From: Marinosulfonomonas sp.
GTDB taxonomy: Bacteria; Pseudomonadota; Alphaproteobacteria; Rhodobacterales; Rhodobacteraceae
Assembly (NCBI GenBank): GCA_026989405.1
Contig: JALSJL010000464.1
Location: 1 to 9,300 of the forward strand
DNA length: 9,300 bases
Direction: 5' to 3'
The notes under the pieces are model-generated. The model did no database searches. It had not been told where the DNA came from and worked only from the letters and a program-made list of their open reading frames with translations. The position numbers were made by a program, and so were the translations under genes. Shown piece after piece: positions 1-5,952 of this stretch (its first letter is position 1; each line of letters starts with the position of its first letter).

Positions 1-554
1 CGCGCCCATTCTCCCACGGCATAGGACAGCGCCGACCGCTCTGCGGCCAGGTAGGTGACAAGCACGTAGTCCATGTTGGACCGGTGATTCATGATGAAAA
101 TGACGGTGGAATCCGGGCTGATCTTCTTCAGGGCGGCTTCATCGAAATAGCCGAGCCGGACACGATAGAAGGCGCGGCTGATGAGCTTTGCCAGCTTTAT
201 GGCAATTCCGAAATACATCGTGGCGGAAAATGATGGCACGATCTCCCGGGCGTAGCGGTGCGCTTCCTGAAAGGCGACCTCTTCGGGCACGCCGGCCTCG
301 CGGGCGCGTTCGGCGACCGCTTCGATGACCTTGGGGTCGTAGATCAGGCGCTGGATCATGTCGTGGCGCCGCAGCAGCTTGAAAGGTTCGATCGGGCGTT
401 CCAGCCGTTCATTCAGCCTGGCGACAACACGTTCCATCCGCCGACGGAAAAACCAGCGCACTGACGGGAACAGGAAATGCGACGCAAAGGTCACCACGGC
501 AAAGGCCAGGATCAGAACGAGAAGCCAGAGCGGAAGTTCCACGGTTCGCGACAT
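1..554 (-). CDS. PlsB/PlsC-like glycerolipid acyltransferase (5' part; 3' end outside window)
   Basis: The gene reads leftwards off the window edge; 184 codons are visible. The protein opens with a hydrophobic anchor (about residues 8-30), followed by a basic stretch FFRRRMERVV and a helical region. It then has the acyltransferase motif I block NHRSNMDY (residues 156-163), which gives the catalytic HX4D (His157, Asp162). The form HRSNMDY resembles PlsB-type glycerol-3-phosphate acyltransferases more than the shorter PlsC enzymes. The family transfers an acyl group to glycerol-3-phosphate or lysophosphatidate at the inner membrane in phospholipid synthesis. Motifs II-IV lie outside the window, so the substrate cannot be decided. 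The ATG at 554 was chosen because the membrane anchor follows directly; upstream there is only a weak AGG-type ribosome site. It is divergent from the next gene. Confidence 0.85.
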   Translation of the reverse strand, partial: MSRTVELPLWLLVLILAFAVVTFASHFLFPSVRWFFRRRMERVVARLNERLERPIEPFKLLRRHDMIQRLIYDPKVIEAVAERAREAGVPEEVAFQEAHRYAREIVPSFSATMYFGIAIKLAKLISRAFYRVRLGYFDEAALKKISPDSTVIFIMNHRSNMDYVLVTYLAAERSALSYAVGEWA

Positions 555-613
555 GACAGCCAGCCTGACACCAATTCTTGCGCGGGTAAATCCGCAACCG
601 GGCGCAATTTCGG

Positions 614-646
614 CCCAATGACCTCTTATTGGCGCCCAATTGGCGC
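614..646. promoter_or_regulatory. Clustered CCAAT/ATTGG half-sites in the divergent intergenic region (candidate operator)
   Basis: The 208-base gap between the divergent acyltransferase and secreted-protein genes contains CCCAAT (614-619), ATTGGCGC (628-635) and ATTGGCGC again (639-646). The two 8-mers are direct repeats 11 bases apart, one helical turn. CCAAT at 615-619 and ATTGG at 628-632 form an inverted pair, and CCAATTGG (636-643) is itself palindromic. Such phased half-sites are what a dimeric regulator could bind, but chance is possible in 208 bases. I see no convincing -35/-10 pair elsewhere in the gap. Confidence 0.25.
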
Positions 647-762
647 TGCAGACCTGCGGCGGGCATGCCGGGACGGCCGGTTTCACCTGATATTTGCATG
701 ACGCGCCAGGGGTGTGGGTGGATTTCAATCACCCGAAGAGCCGCGGCGGGCAAGGAGGACGA

Positions 763-1098
763 ATGAATACGGCAAGGCGATTTACTTCTGCACTCTTGGC
801 GGCGGCTTTTCTGTCCGCCAGCGCGCTGCCGGCAGCGGCGCTTGATCGGCGTGTGAACATTGTCAACAATACCGGGTTTTCCATTGTCGAGTTCTACGGC
901 TCGAACAAGGACTCAAAAAGCTGGGAAGAGGACATTTTCGGCTCCGACGTGCTGGGCCCCTACTCCAGCGTGACGATAAATTTCGATGACGGTTCGGGGT
1001 ATTGCAAGTTCGACTTCAAGGCCGTGTTCAACGATGGCGACGTGCTGATCAGAAAGAACGTCAATGTCTGCGAGATCGGAACCTTTACGTACGAGTGA
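763..1098 (+). CDS. Small secreted protein of unknown function with two cysteines
   Basis: This 111-residue protein has a clear Sec signal peptide: basic start MNTARR, a hydrophobic Ala/Leu core, and a likely cut after PAAA (residue 26). The mature part is about 85 residues, rich in Asp, Gly and aromatics, with the phrases NNTGFSIVEFYGSN, DDGSGYCKFDF and NVCEIGTFTYE. It has exactly two cysteines, Cys81 and Cys103, which probably form a disulfide in the periplasm. I recognise close relatives as hypothetical proteins common in Rhodobacteraceae; I know of no established function. The ATG at 763 was chosen over an in-frame upstream ATG at 694 because a strong AAGGAGG (752-758) sits 4 bases before it and the signal peptide starts there. 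A strong terminator follows at once, so the gene is probably monocistronic. Confidence 0.85.
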   Translation: MNTARRFTSALLAAAFLSASALPAAALDRRVNIVNNTGFSIVEFYGSNKDSKSWEEDIFGSDVLGPYSSVTINFDDGSGYCKFDFKAVFNDGDVLIRKNVNVCEIGTFTYE

Positions 1099-1121
1099 CT
1101 TCTATTGTGAACAGTTCGAAG

Positions 1122-1150
1122 GGCGGCCCCGGCAATGGGGCCGCCTTTTT
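1122..1150 (+). terminator. Strong intrinsic terminator after the secreted-protein gene
   Basis: GGCGGCCCC (1122-1130) pairs perfectly with GGGGCCGCC (1137-1145) around a 6-base loop, and five T follow (1146-1150). It begins 23 bases after the stop codon at 1098. It separates the small secreted-protein gene from ecm, so ecm should have its own promoter in the roughly 108 bases that follow. Confidence 0.9.
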
Positions 1151-1171
1151 CAATGCAATGGCGGGCGGGTC

Positions 1172-1201
1172 TTGCCGCAGCGCAGAAAACGTGATTATTA
1201 C
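1172..1201 (+). promoter_or_regulatory. Candidate sigma70-type promoter for ecm
   Basis: TTGCCG (1172-1177) and TATTAC (1196-1201) each match the sigma70 consensus at 4 of 6 bases, with an 18-base spacer. They lie between the upstream terminator and the ecm ribosome site, where a promoter is required. An alternative AT-rich -10-like stretch, TATTAT, is at 1232-1237. This is a pattern match only. Confidence 0.25.
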
Positions 1202-1258
1202 CTTGTTGCGCAGCAGCAGGCGCATCTGGAATATTATTGCGTGACGGAGGTCCGCCTC

Positions 1259-3223
1259 ATGAGCAAAGCCGACAAAGACCGCCCCTGGCTGTTTCGCACC
1301 TATGCCGGCCATTCCACGGCTGCGGCCTCGAACGCGCTTTACCGCGCCAACCTGGCCAAGGGGCAGACGGGGCTGTCGGTTGCGTTCGATCTGCCAACCC
1401 AGACCGGCTATGACAGCGACCATGAACTTGCGCGCGGCGAGGTTGGCAAGGTCGGCGTGCCGGTGAACCATCTCGGGGACATGCGGGCGTTGTTCGCCGA
1501 TATTCCGCTGGAGCAGATGAACACCTCGATGACGATCAACGCCACCGCCCCCTGGCTGCTGGCGCTCTATATCGCGGTGGCCGAGGAACAGGGCGCGGAC
1601 ACCGCGGCCCTCAAGGGGACCGTCCAGAACGACATCATCAAGGAATACCTGTCGCGCGGCACCTACATCTGCCCGCCCGAGCCGTCGTTGCGGATGATCA
1701 CGGATGTCGCCGCCTACACGCGCGAACACCTGCCCAAATGGAACCCGATGAACGTCTGTTCCTACCACCTGCAGGAAGCCGGCGCGACGCCCGAGCAAGA
1801 GCTGGCCTATGCGCTGGCCACGGCGACGGCGGTGCTGGATGACCTGCGCGGCAAGGTGGCGCCAGAAGATTTTCCGGCGATGGTCGGGCGCATCTCGTTC
1901 TTCGTGAACGCGGGCATCCGTTTCGTGACCGAAATGTGCAAGATGCGCGCCTTTGCCGAGCTCTGGGACGAAATCACGCGCAGCCGCTACGGCGTGGAGA
2001 ACCCGAAATTCCGCCGTTTCCGCTACGGCGTGCAGGTCAACAGCCTCGGGCTGACCGAACAACAGCCGGAAAACAACGTCTACCGCATCCTGATCGAGAT
2101 GCTGGCGGTGACGCTTTCGAAAAACGCCCGCGCCCGCGCCGTGCAACTGCCCGCCTGGAACGAAGCGCTTGGCCTGCCGCGTCCGTGGGACCAGCAATGG
2201 TCGCTGCGGATGCAACAGATACTGGCCTATGAAAGCGACCTGCTGGAATATGACGACCTGTTTGACGCCAACCCGGCGGTGGAACGCAAGGTTGCGTCCC
2301 TGAAAGACGGCGCGCGCGCCGAACTGGCGCAGATCGACGCAATGGGAGGGGCCGTGAAGGCCATCGGGCACATGAAGTCCCGGCTGGTCGAGGCAAATGC
2401 CGAGCGCATTGCCCGGATCGAGGCCGGCGATACCGTTGTCGTCGGCGTGAACCGCTGGCAGGAGGGCGAGCCGTCGCCGCTGACGGCGGGCGACGAGGCG
2501 ATCATGGTCGCGGATCCACTGGCGGAAGCCGACCAGATCGCGCGCCTGCGGGCCTGGCGCGAAAACCGCGATGAGGCCGCGGTGAAGCGGGCGCTGGATG
2601 CGCTGCGCGAGGCTGCGATGAGCGGTACCAACATCATGCCGCCCTCGATCCAGGCCGCCCGCGCCGGGGCCACCACCGGCGAATGGGGCGACATGGTGCG
2701 CACCGCTTTCGGTCAGTATCGCGCCCCGACCGGGGTGGCCGCGGCCCCGTCGAACCGCACCGAGGGGCTGGATGAAATCCGCGCCGCCGTTGACGCGGTG
2801 TCCGACCGGCTGGGGCAGCGGCTGAAGTTCCTTGTCGGCAAGCCCGGCCTTGATGGCCATTCCAACGGCGCCGAACAGATCGCGGCGCGCGCCCGCGACG
2901 CCGGGATGGACATCACCTACGATGGCATCCGCCTGACACCGGCCGAAATCGTGACCCGCGCGCGCGAAGACGAGCCACATGTGATCGGCCTTTCGATCCT
3001 GTCGGGCAGCCATGTGCCGCTGCTCGAGGAACTGATGGCCCTGCTCAAGGCCGAAGGGCTTGGCCATGTGCCGGTCGTGGCCGGAGGGATCATCCCGCAA
3101 GAAGATGCCGAAAGGCTGCGCGCGCTTGGGGTTGCGCGCGTCTATACGCCGAAGGATTTCGAACTGAACCGGATCATGTTCGACATCGTCGGGCTGGCCG
3201 ACCCCGACGCGCAGGCCGCCTGA
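1259..3223 (+). CDS. ecm: Ethylmalonyl-CoA mutase (MeaA/Ecm), coenzyme B12-dependent
   Basis: This 654-residue acyl-CoA mutase carries both expected domains. The N-terminal part (about 10-490) is the substrate-binding TIM barrel, with TYAGHSTAAASN (14-25), GLSVAFDLPTQTGYDSD (38-54) and NPMNVCSYHLQEAGATP (162-178). The last block is the form seen in the MeaA/Ecm clade, where methylmalonyl-CoA mutases usually have SISGYHMQEAGA. The C-terminal cobalamin domain (about 523-645) has GKPGLDGHSNG with the DxHxxG signature (532-537, lower axial His534), LSGSH (581-585) and VVAGG (606-610). The enzyme converts (2R)-ethylmalonyl-CoA to (2S)-methylsuccinyl-CoA in the ethylmalonyl-CoA pathway for acetyl-CoA assimilation in organisms lacking isocitrate lyase. 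The ATG at 1259 has GGAGG (1246-1250) 8 bases upstream and matches family N-termini; the open frame extends further upstream but over the terminator. Mutase family is certain; the Ecm subtype is very likely. Confidence 0.93.
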   Translation: MSKADKDRPWLFRTYAGHSTAAASNALYRANLAKGQTGLSVAFDLPTQTGYDSDHELARGEVGKVGVPVNHLGDMRALFADIPLEQMNTSMTINATAPWLLALYIAVAEEQGADTAALKGTVQNDIIKEYLSRGTYICPPEPSLRMITDVAAYTREHLPKWNPMNVCSYHLQEAGATPEQELAYALATATAVLDDLRGKVAPEDFPAMVGRISFFVNAGIRFVTEMCKMRAFAELWDEITRSRYGVENPKFRRFRYGVQVNSLGLTEQQPENNVYRILIEMLAVTLSKNARARAVQLPAWNEALGLPRPWDQQWSLRMQQILAYESDLLEYDDLFDANPAVERKVASLKDGARAELAQIDAMGGAVKAIGHMKSRLVEANAERIARIEAGDTVVVGVNRWQEGEPSPLTAGDEAIMVADPLAEADQIARLRAWRENRDEAAVKRALDALREAAMSGTNIMPPSIQAARAGATTGEWGDMVRTAFGQYRAPTGVAAAPSNRTEGLDEIRAAVDAVSDRLGQRLKFLVGKPGLDGHSNGAEQIAARARDAGMDITYDGIRLTPAEIVTRAREDEPHVIGLSILSGSHVPLLEELMALLKAEGLGHVPVVAGGIIPQEDAERLRALGVARVYTPKDFELNRIMFDIVGLADPDAQAA

Positions 3224-3246
3224 ACGCTTGCACCGGACAAGCGATT

Positions 3247-3262
3247 GCCGCAAGCTTGCGGC
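3247..3262. repeat. Perfect 16-base palindrome between ecm and acyP
   Basis: GCCGCAAGCTTGCGGC is an exact inverted repeat in the 52-base gap between the ecm stop and the acyP start. In RNA it would form a 6-bp stem with an AGCU loop, ending 13 bases before the acyP ATG and just before the AAAGG (3264-3268) that may be the acyP ribosome site. No T run follows, so it is not a classical terminator. It might tune acyP translation or RNA processing, or be incidental. Confidence 0.4.
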
Positions 3263-3275
3263 GAAAGGCTCGCCG

Positions 3276-3554
3276 ATGGACACAGTGACAGCAACCGTGC
3301 GCATGACCGGCCGCGTTCAGGGCGTGGCCTGCCGGGTCTGGCTGCGGGCGCGCGCGCGCGCGCTGGGGCTGACGGGCTGGGTGCGCAACAACCCCGACGG
3401 CTCGGTCAGCGCGTTGCTGCAGGGCGACCGGGACGCGGTGAACGACATGGTCAGGGAATGCTGGGCCGGGCCGGGGGCGGCCGTGGTCAAGGACGTGCAA
3501 AGCGCGTTTGTCGAAGGTGCCGAACGGTTCGACGATTTCCGCATCACCGGTTGA
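3276..3554 (+). CDS. acyP: Acylphosphatase
   Basis: This 92-residue cytosolic protein is the usual length for acylphosphatase, which hydrolyses the carboxyl-phosphate bond of acyl phosphates such as acetyl phosphate or carbamoyl phosphate. The phosphate loop is GRVQGVACR (residues 12-20), with the catalytic Arg at its end. LGLTGWVRNNPDGSV follows and supplies the catalytic Asn in RNN. The residue before the catalytic Arg is Cys, where the family normally has Phe, Tyr or Met. The ATG at 3276 was preferred to an in-frame ATG at 3228 because it has AAAGG (3264-3268) 7 bases upstream and leaves the standard short N-terminus. It lies 52 bases after ecm and 51 before the peptidase gene, so it is probably co-transcribed with both. 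A direct link to ecm is not shown. Confidence 0.9.
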   Translation: MDTVTATVRMTGRVQGVACRVWLRARARALGLTGWVRNNPDGSVSALLQGDRDAVNDMVRECWAGPGAAVVKDVQSAFVEGAERFDDFRITG

Positions 3555-3605
3555 AGCCGGCACCGGGCTGTGAAAGTCTCGCGGCAAGACCAGCAAGGGA
3601 TCATC

Positions 3606-4832
3606 ATGGACAAGGCCGACTTTGAAACGCAGTTGCAGAAACTGGCACGGCTGAGCGTGCGCTTTGGCGTCAATATCCAGCCAGGCCAGGACGTGCTGAT
3701 CACCGCTCCGACCGGCGCGCTGGAGCTGGTGCGCCTTTTGTCTGCGGAAGCCTTCAAGGCCGGGGCCTGCGGGGTGCTGCCGTTCTTTTCCGATGATGAA
3801 ATCACGCTGGCCCGGTTCGAACATGCCGGCGACGACTGCTTTGACCGCGCCCCGGACTGGCTGTTCAAGGCCATGGGCAGCGCGCTGAAATCCGGCCAGA
3901 CCGCACGCATTTCGATTGCCGGCGACACGCCGGGCCTTCTGGCGGGCCAGGACCCGGGCAAGGTTGCGCGCGCCACGCAGACCCAGTCCCGCGCCGCCCG
4001 TCCGGTTCTGGAAGCGATCGTTGCCAACAGCACCAACTGGAACATCATTCCGTTCGTGACCGAAGGCTGGGCGAAAATGGTGTTTCCCACCGACGCGCCC
4101 GAGGTTGCGCGCGACAAGCTGTGGGCGCTGATCTTCAGGGCAACACGGGTGGATCAACCCGATCCGGTGGCCGCCTGGGAAGCCAATTTCGCCGAGCTTT
4201 ACCGGCGGCGCGATGCGCTGCAGAAACTGAACCTTTCAGCGCTGCATTTCACCGGCGGCGGGACAGACCTGACCGTGGGGCTTGCGGCCGGGCACAAATG
4301 GGTCGGCGGCGGGCTGTCGCTGAAAAACGGCGTCAGCTACGCGCCGAACCTGCCGACCGAGGAAGTCTTCACCATGCCCGACCGCAACCGCACCGAGGGG
4401 CGCGCGGTGTTTACCAAGCCGGTATCCGTCGCGGGGACCATTGTCGAAGGTCTGGTTGTCGAGTTTGAAGGCGGGCGCGCCACGAAGATTGCCGCCGACA
4501 CGGGCGAAGACGTGATCCGCGAGCATGTCTCGACCGACGATGGCGCCTCGCGTCTGGGCGAGGTGGCGCTGGTCGCCAATTCCTCACCCATCGCGCAGTC
4601 CGGCGTTCTGTTTTTCAACACGCTGTTCGATGAAAACGCCGCCTGCCACATCGCGTTTGGCAACAGCTATGACATGAACCTGCAGGACGGCGCCGACAAG
4701 GACATGGTCGGCGCGAACACCAGCCAGATCCACACCGACTGCATGATCGGCAGCGCAGAAACCGATGTGGACGGAATCGCGCAAGATGGCGGCAGAACCC
4801 CCGTCATGCGTGCCGGAGAGTTCGTGATCTGA
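3606..4832 (+). CDS. M29-family metallo-aminopeptidase (AmpS/PepS/aminopeptidase T type)
   Basis: The 408-residue product is the normal length for family M29, cytosolic dinuclear-metal aminopeptidases that remove N-terminal residues from peptides. The C-terminal half carries the family's metal and catalytic pattern: LPTEEVFTMPDRNRTEG (about 249-265, ligand probably Glu253), RLGEVALV (Glu319), CHIAFG (His348), NSYDMN (Tyr355, the likely catalytic Tyr seven residues after the His ligand) and QIHTDCMIG (His376, Asp378). The ligand assignment is by comparison with aminopeptidase T from memory. The N-terminal half (1-200) is the family's variable domain. The ATG at 3606 was preferred to a GTG at 3570 because AAGGGA (3595-3600) is 5 bases before it. 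No signal peptide or membrane segment is seen. It is the last gene of the ecm-acyP cluster; a hairpin follows at 4855-4887. Confidence 0.9.
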   Translation: MDKADFETQLQKLARLSVRFGVNIQPGQDVLITAPTGALELVRLLSAEAFKAGACGVLPFFSDDEITLARFEHAGDDCFDRAPDWLFKAMGSALKSGQTARISIAGDTPGLLAGQDPGKVARATQTQSRAARPVLEAIVANSTNWNIIPFVTEGWAKMVFPTDAPEVARDKLWALIFRATRVDQPDPVAAWEANFAELYRRRDALQKLNLSALHFTGGGTDLTVGLAAGHKWVGGGLSLKNGVSYAPNLPTEEVFTMPDRNRTEGRAVFTKPVSVAGTIVEGLVVEFEGGRATKIAADTGEDVIREHVSTDDGASRLGEVALVANSSPIAQSGVLFFNTLFDENAACHIAFGNSYDMNLQDGADKDMVGANTSQIHTDCMIGSAETDVDGIAQDGGRTPVMRAGEFVI

Positions 4833-4854
4833 AACCCTGAGCAATTGTCGCGGA

Positions 4855-4887
4855 CCGGCCCCGGCTGTTTATTTTCAGCCGGGTCGG
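4855..4887 (+). terminator. Stem-loop with U-rich loop after the M29 gene (possible terminator)
   Basis: CCCGGCTG (4860-4867) pairs perfectly with CAGCCGGG (4876-4883) around the loop TTTATTTT. With one bulged C (4859) the stem extends by four pairs, one of them G-U, to 4855-4887. It begins 22 bases after the peptidase stop codon. There is no T run after the stem, so it is not a textbook intrinsic terminator; it could assist termination or protect the 3' end of the transcript. Confidence 0.45.
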
Positions 4888-4916
4888 CGACCGTTTGCCG
4901 TTTGAGTGTCTGTGCT

Positions 4917-4978
4917 GCGGCGAATTCGCGCCCGCGTGGTTCAGTCGGCAGTTCGCCGCGTATACCCGAAGTTATAAA
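4917..4978 (+). promoter_or_regulatory. 8-base inverted repeat next to a TATAAA -10-like box (candidate operator/promoter of the PepSY operon)
   Basis: GCGGCGAA (4917-4924) and TTCGCCGC (4952-4959) are exact inverted copies with a 27-base spacer. TATAAA (4973-4978), five of six bases of the -10 consensus, lies 13 bases beyond the right arm, so the right arm would cover the -35 position; no good -35 hexamer is visible there. After it comes an AT-richer stretch (about 4961-5020) that stands out from the GC-rich surroundings. The whole 277-base gap (4833-5109) holds no open frame with a good ribosome site. This is inferred from layout only. Confidence 0.3.
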
Positions 4979-5063
4979 CGCGCAATCTTCAGCTTACCTT
5001 GGGAAAATAAACCAAATTTCAATGGCTTGCCTTGCCTGGTGCCGCCTATTGCCTTGCGGGTGA

Positions 5064-5082
5064 GGTGCCGGCGGTCGGCACC
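5064..5082 (+). promoter_or_regulatory. Leader hairpin just upstream of the PepSY gene
   Basis: GGTGCCG (5064-5070) pairs exactly with CGGCACC (5076-5082) around a 5-base loop, ending 27 bases before the ATG at 5110. It would lie in the 5' leader of the PepSY-cytochrome-LuxR transcript if that starts near 4985. No T run follows. It could affect leader stability or translation. Confidence 0.35.
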
Positions 5083-5109
5083 ATTGACGACAACGACTGG
5101 AGACAAGAC

Positions 5110-5367
5110 ATGAAAAAACTCGCAATCGCCACAGCCCTTTGCCTGACTGCCCTGCCCGCCTTTGCAGAGCCCGCGTGCGAACCCGGCGAAACCCTGAAAC
5201 CGGTCTGGGAATCAATCAAGACCTTCGAAGAGCAGGGCGGCGAAGTCTTGAAGTTCAAGATCAACGACGGTGGCTGCTATGAGATCTACGGCAAGCTGGA
5301 GGGCAAGAAATTCGAAGTGTTCTTCGACCCGAACACCGGCGAAGAGATCGATCGCATCGAATCCTGA
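5110..5367 (+). CDS. Small periplasmic PepSY-domain protein
   Basis: The 85-residue product has a Sec signal peptide (MKK, hydrophobic core, cut probably after AFA at residue 19). The mature protein of about 66 residues ends in a PepSY-like unit: a helix with FEEQGGEVLKFK, then strands GCYEIYGKLEGKKFEV and FFDPNTGEEIDRIES. The phrase YEIYG...FEVFFDPNTGEE is what I recognise as the stand-alone bacterial PepSY type. Two cysteines remain after cleavage (Cys23 and Cys56) and could form a disulfide. PepSY domains are thought to act as periplasmic binding or inhibitory modules; small ones are often encoded beside cytochrome b561 genes, as here. The start follows GGAGA at 5099-5103, with 6 bases between. 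Only 21 bases separate its stop from the cytochrome gene. The exact role is unknown. Confidence 0.82.
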   Translation: MKKLAIATALCLTALPAFAEPACEPGETLKPVWESIKTFEEQGGEVLKFKINDGGCYEIYGKLEGKKFEVFFDPNTGEEIDRIES

Positions 5368-5388
5368 CCAAACGAAAGGAGGCCCACG

Positions 5389-5952
5389 ATGGCGTCTCAC
5401 ACTTTTGAACCGATCCAGCAACGGCAGGTCAGGGTCTGGGACGTCATCGTGCGGCTGTTCCACTGGTCTCTTGTTGCATCGGTCGCCCTGGCGTTCCTGA
5501 CAGAAGACGCACGCAAACTTCATGAGTTTTTCGGATACACCATGGTCGGGTTGATCGGACTTCGGCTGGTCTGGGGGCTGATCGGGTCGCACCATGCACG
5601 GTTTGCCAGCTTCGTTCCCGGCCCCCGGCGTCTTGTGTCTTACCTGGTTGACATGGCCCGCGGGCGCGAACGCCGCTACCTGGGGCACAATCCCGCAGGC
5701 GGAGCAATGGTCATTGCCTTGTTGGCCATGCTGGGCGCAATCGGTTGGACCGGCTACCTCATGGGCACCGATGCCTATTTCGGTGACGAACGGCTGGAAG
5801 ATATCCATGAGCTGCTGGCCAATATCCTGCTGGTGATGATCGGGTTGCATGTCGGCGGGGTCATCCTGGCCAGCCTGCGCCATTCAGAAAACCTTGTCCT
5901 CGCCATGATAACCGGCCAGAAAAGGGCCGATGACGAGACCACGAAACACTGA
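5389..5952 (+). CDS. Cytochrome b561-type four-helix membrane heme protein
   Basis: The 187-residue protein matches the bacterial cytochrome b561 / Ni-Fe-hydrogenase b-type cytochrome family: four transmembrane helices binding two hemes b and moving electrons between quinones or soluble donors and periplasmic partners. Likely heme ligands are His25 (VRLFHW, helix 1), His45 (KLHEFFGY, helix 2), His140 (DIHELLANILL) and His154 (IGLHVGGVI, helix 4). The loop motif GHNPAGGAM (99-107) is characteristic of this family. Helices lie at about 20-37, 45-66, 105-126 and 139-163. AAAGGAGG (5375-5382) with 6-base spacing makes the ATG at 5389 secure. It is preceded by the PepSY gene and its 3' end overlaps the regulator gene by 23 bases. 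No hydrogenase or dehydrogenase subunit is visible, so the electron partner is unknown; PepSY is the obvious candidate contact. Confidence 0.9.
   Translation: MASHTFEPIQQRQVRVWDVIVRLFHWSLVASVALAFLTEDARKLHEFFGYTMVGLIGLRLVWGLIGSHHARFASFVPGPRRLVSYLVDMARGRERRYLGHNPAGGAMVIALLAMLGAIGWTGYLMGTDAYFGDERLEDIHELLANILLVMIGLHVGGVILASLRHSENLVLAMITGQKRADDETTKH

Noticed and set aside
1064..1258. 65-codon N-terminal extension of ecm
   Set aside because: It would cross the preceding intrinsic terminator, overlaps the previous gene and is absent from the family; the GGAGG-preceded ATG at 1259 is better.
1085..3304. 739-codon open frame on the minus strand
   Set aside because: It is the antisense of ecm. High GC at third codon positions keeps the opposite frame free of stops; its translation is Arg/His/Gly/Pro-rich with no recognisable domain.
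3174..4157. 327-codon minus-strand open frame across acyP and the M29 gene
   Set aside because: Antisense shadow of two well-supported genes, low-complexity composition, no ribosome site or family match.
4930..4965. tRNA-like phrase GTGGTTCAGTCGGCAG
   Set aside because: It looks like a D-arm, but no acceptor pairing, anticodon stem or T-loop GTTCGA follows at the right distances.
4845..5063. 72-codon open frame in the gap after the M29 gene
   Set aside because: Starts with a TTG just after the M29 stop, lacks a ribosome site, runs through the hairpins and resembles no protein I know.
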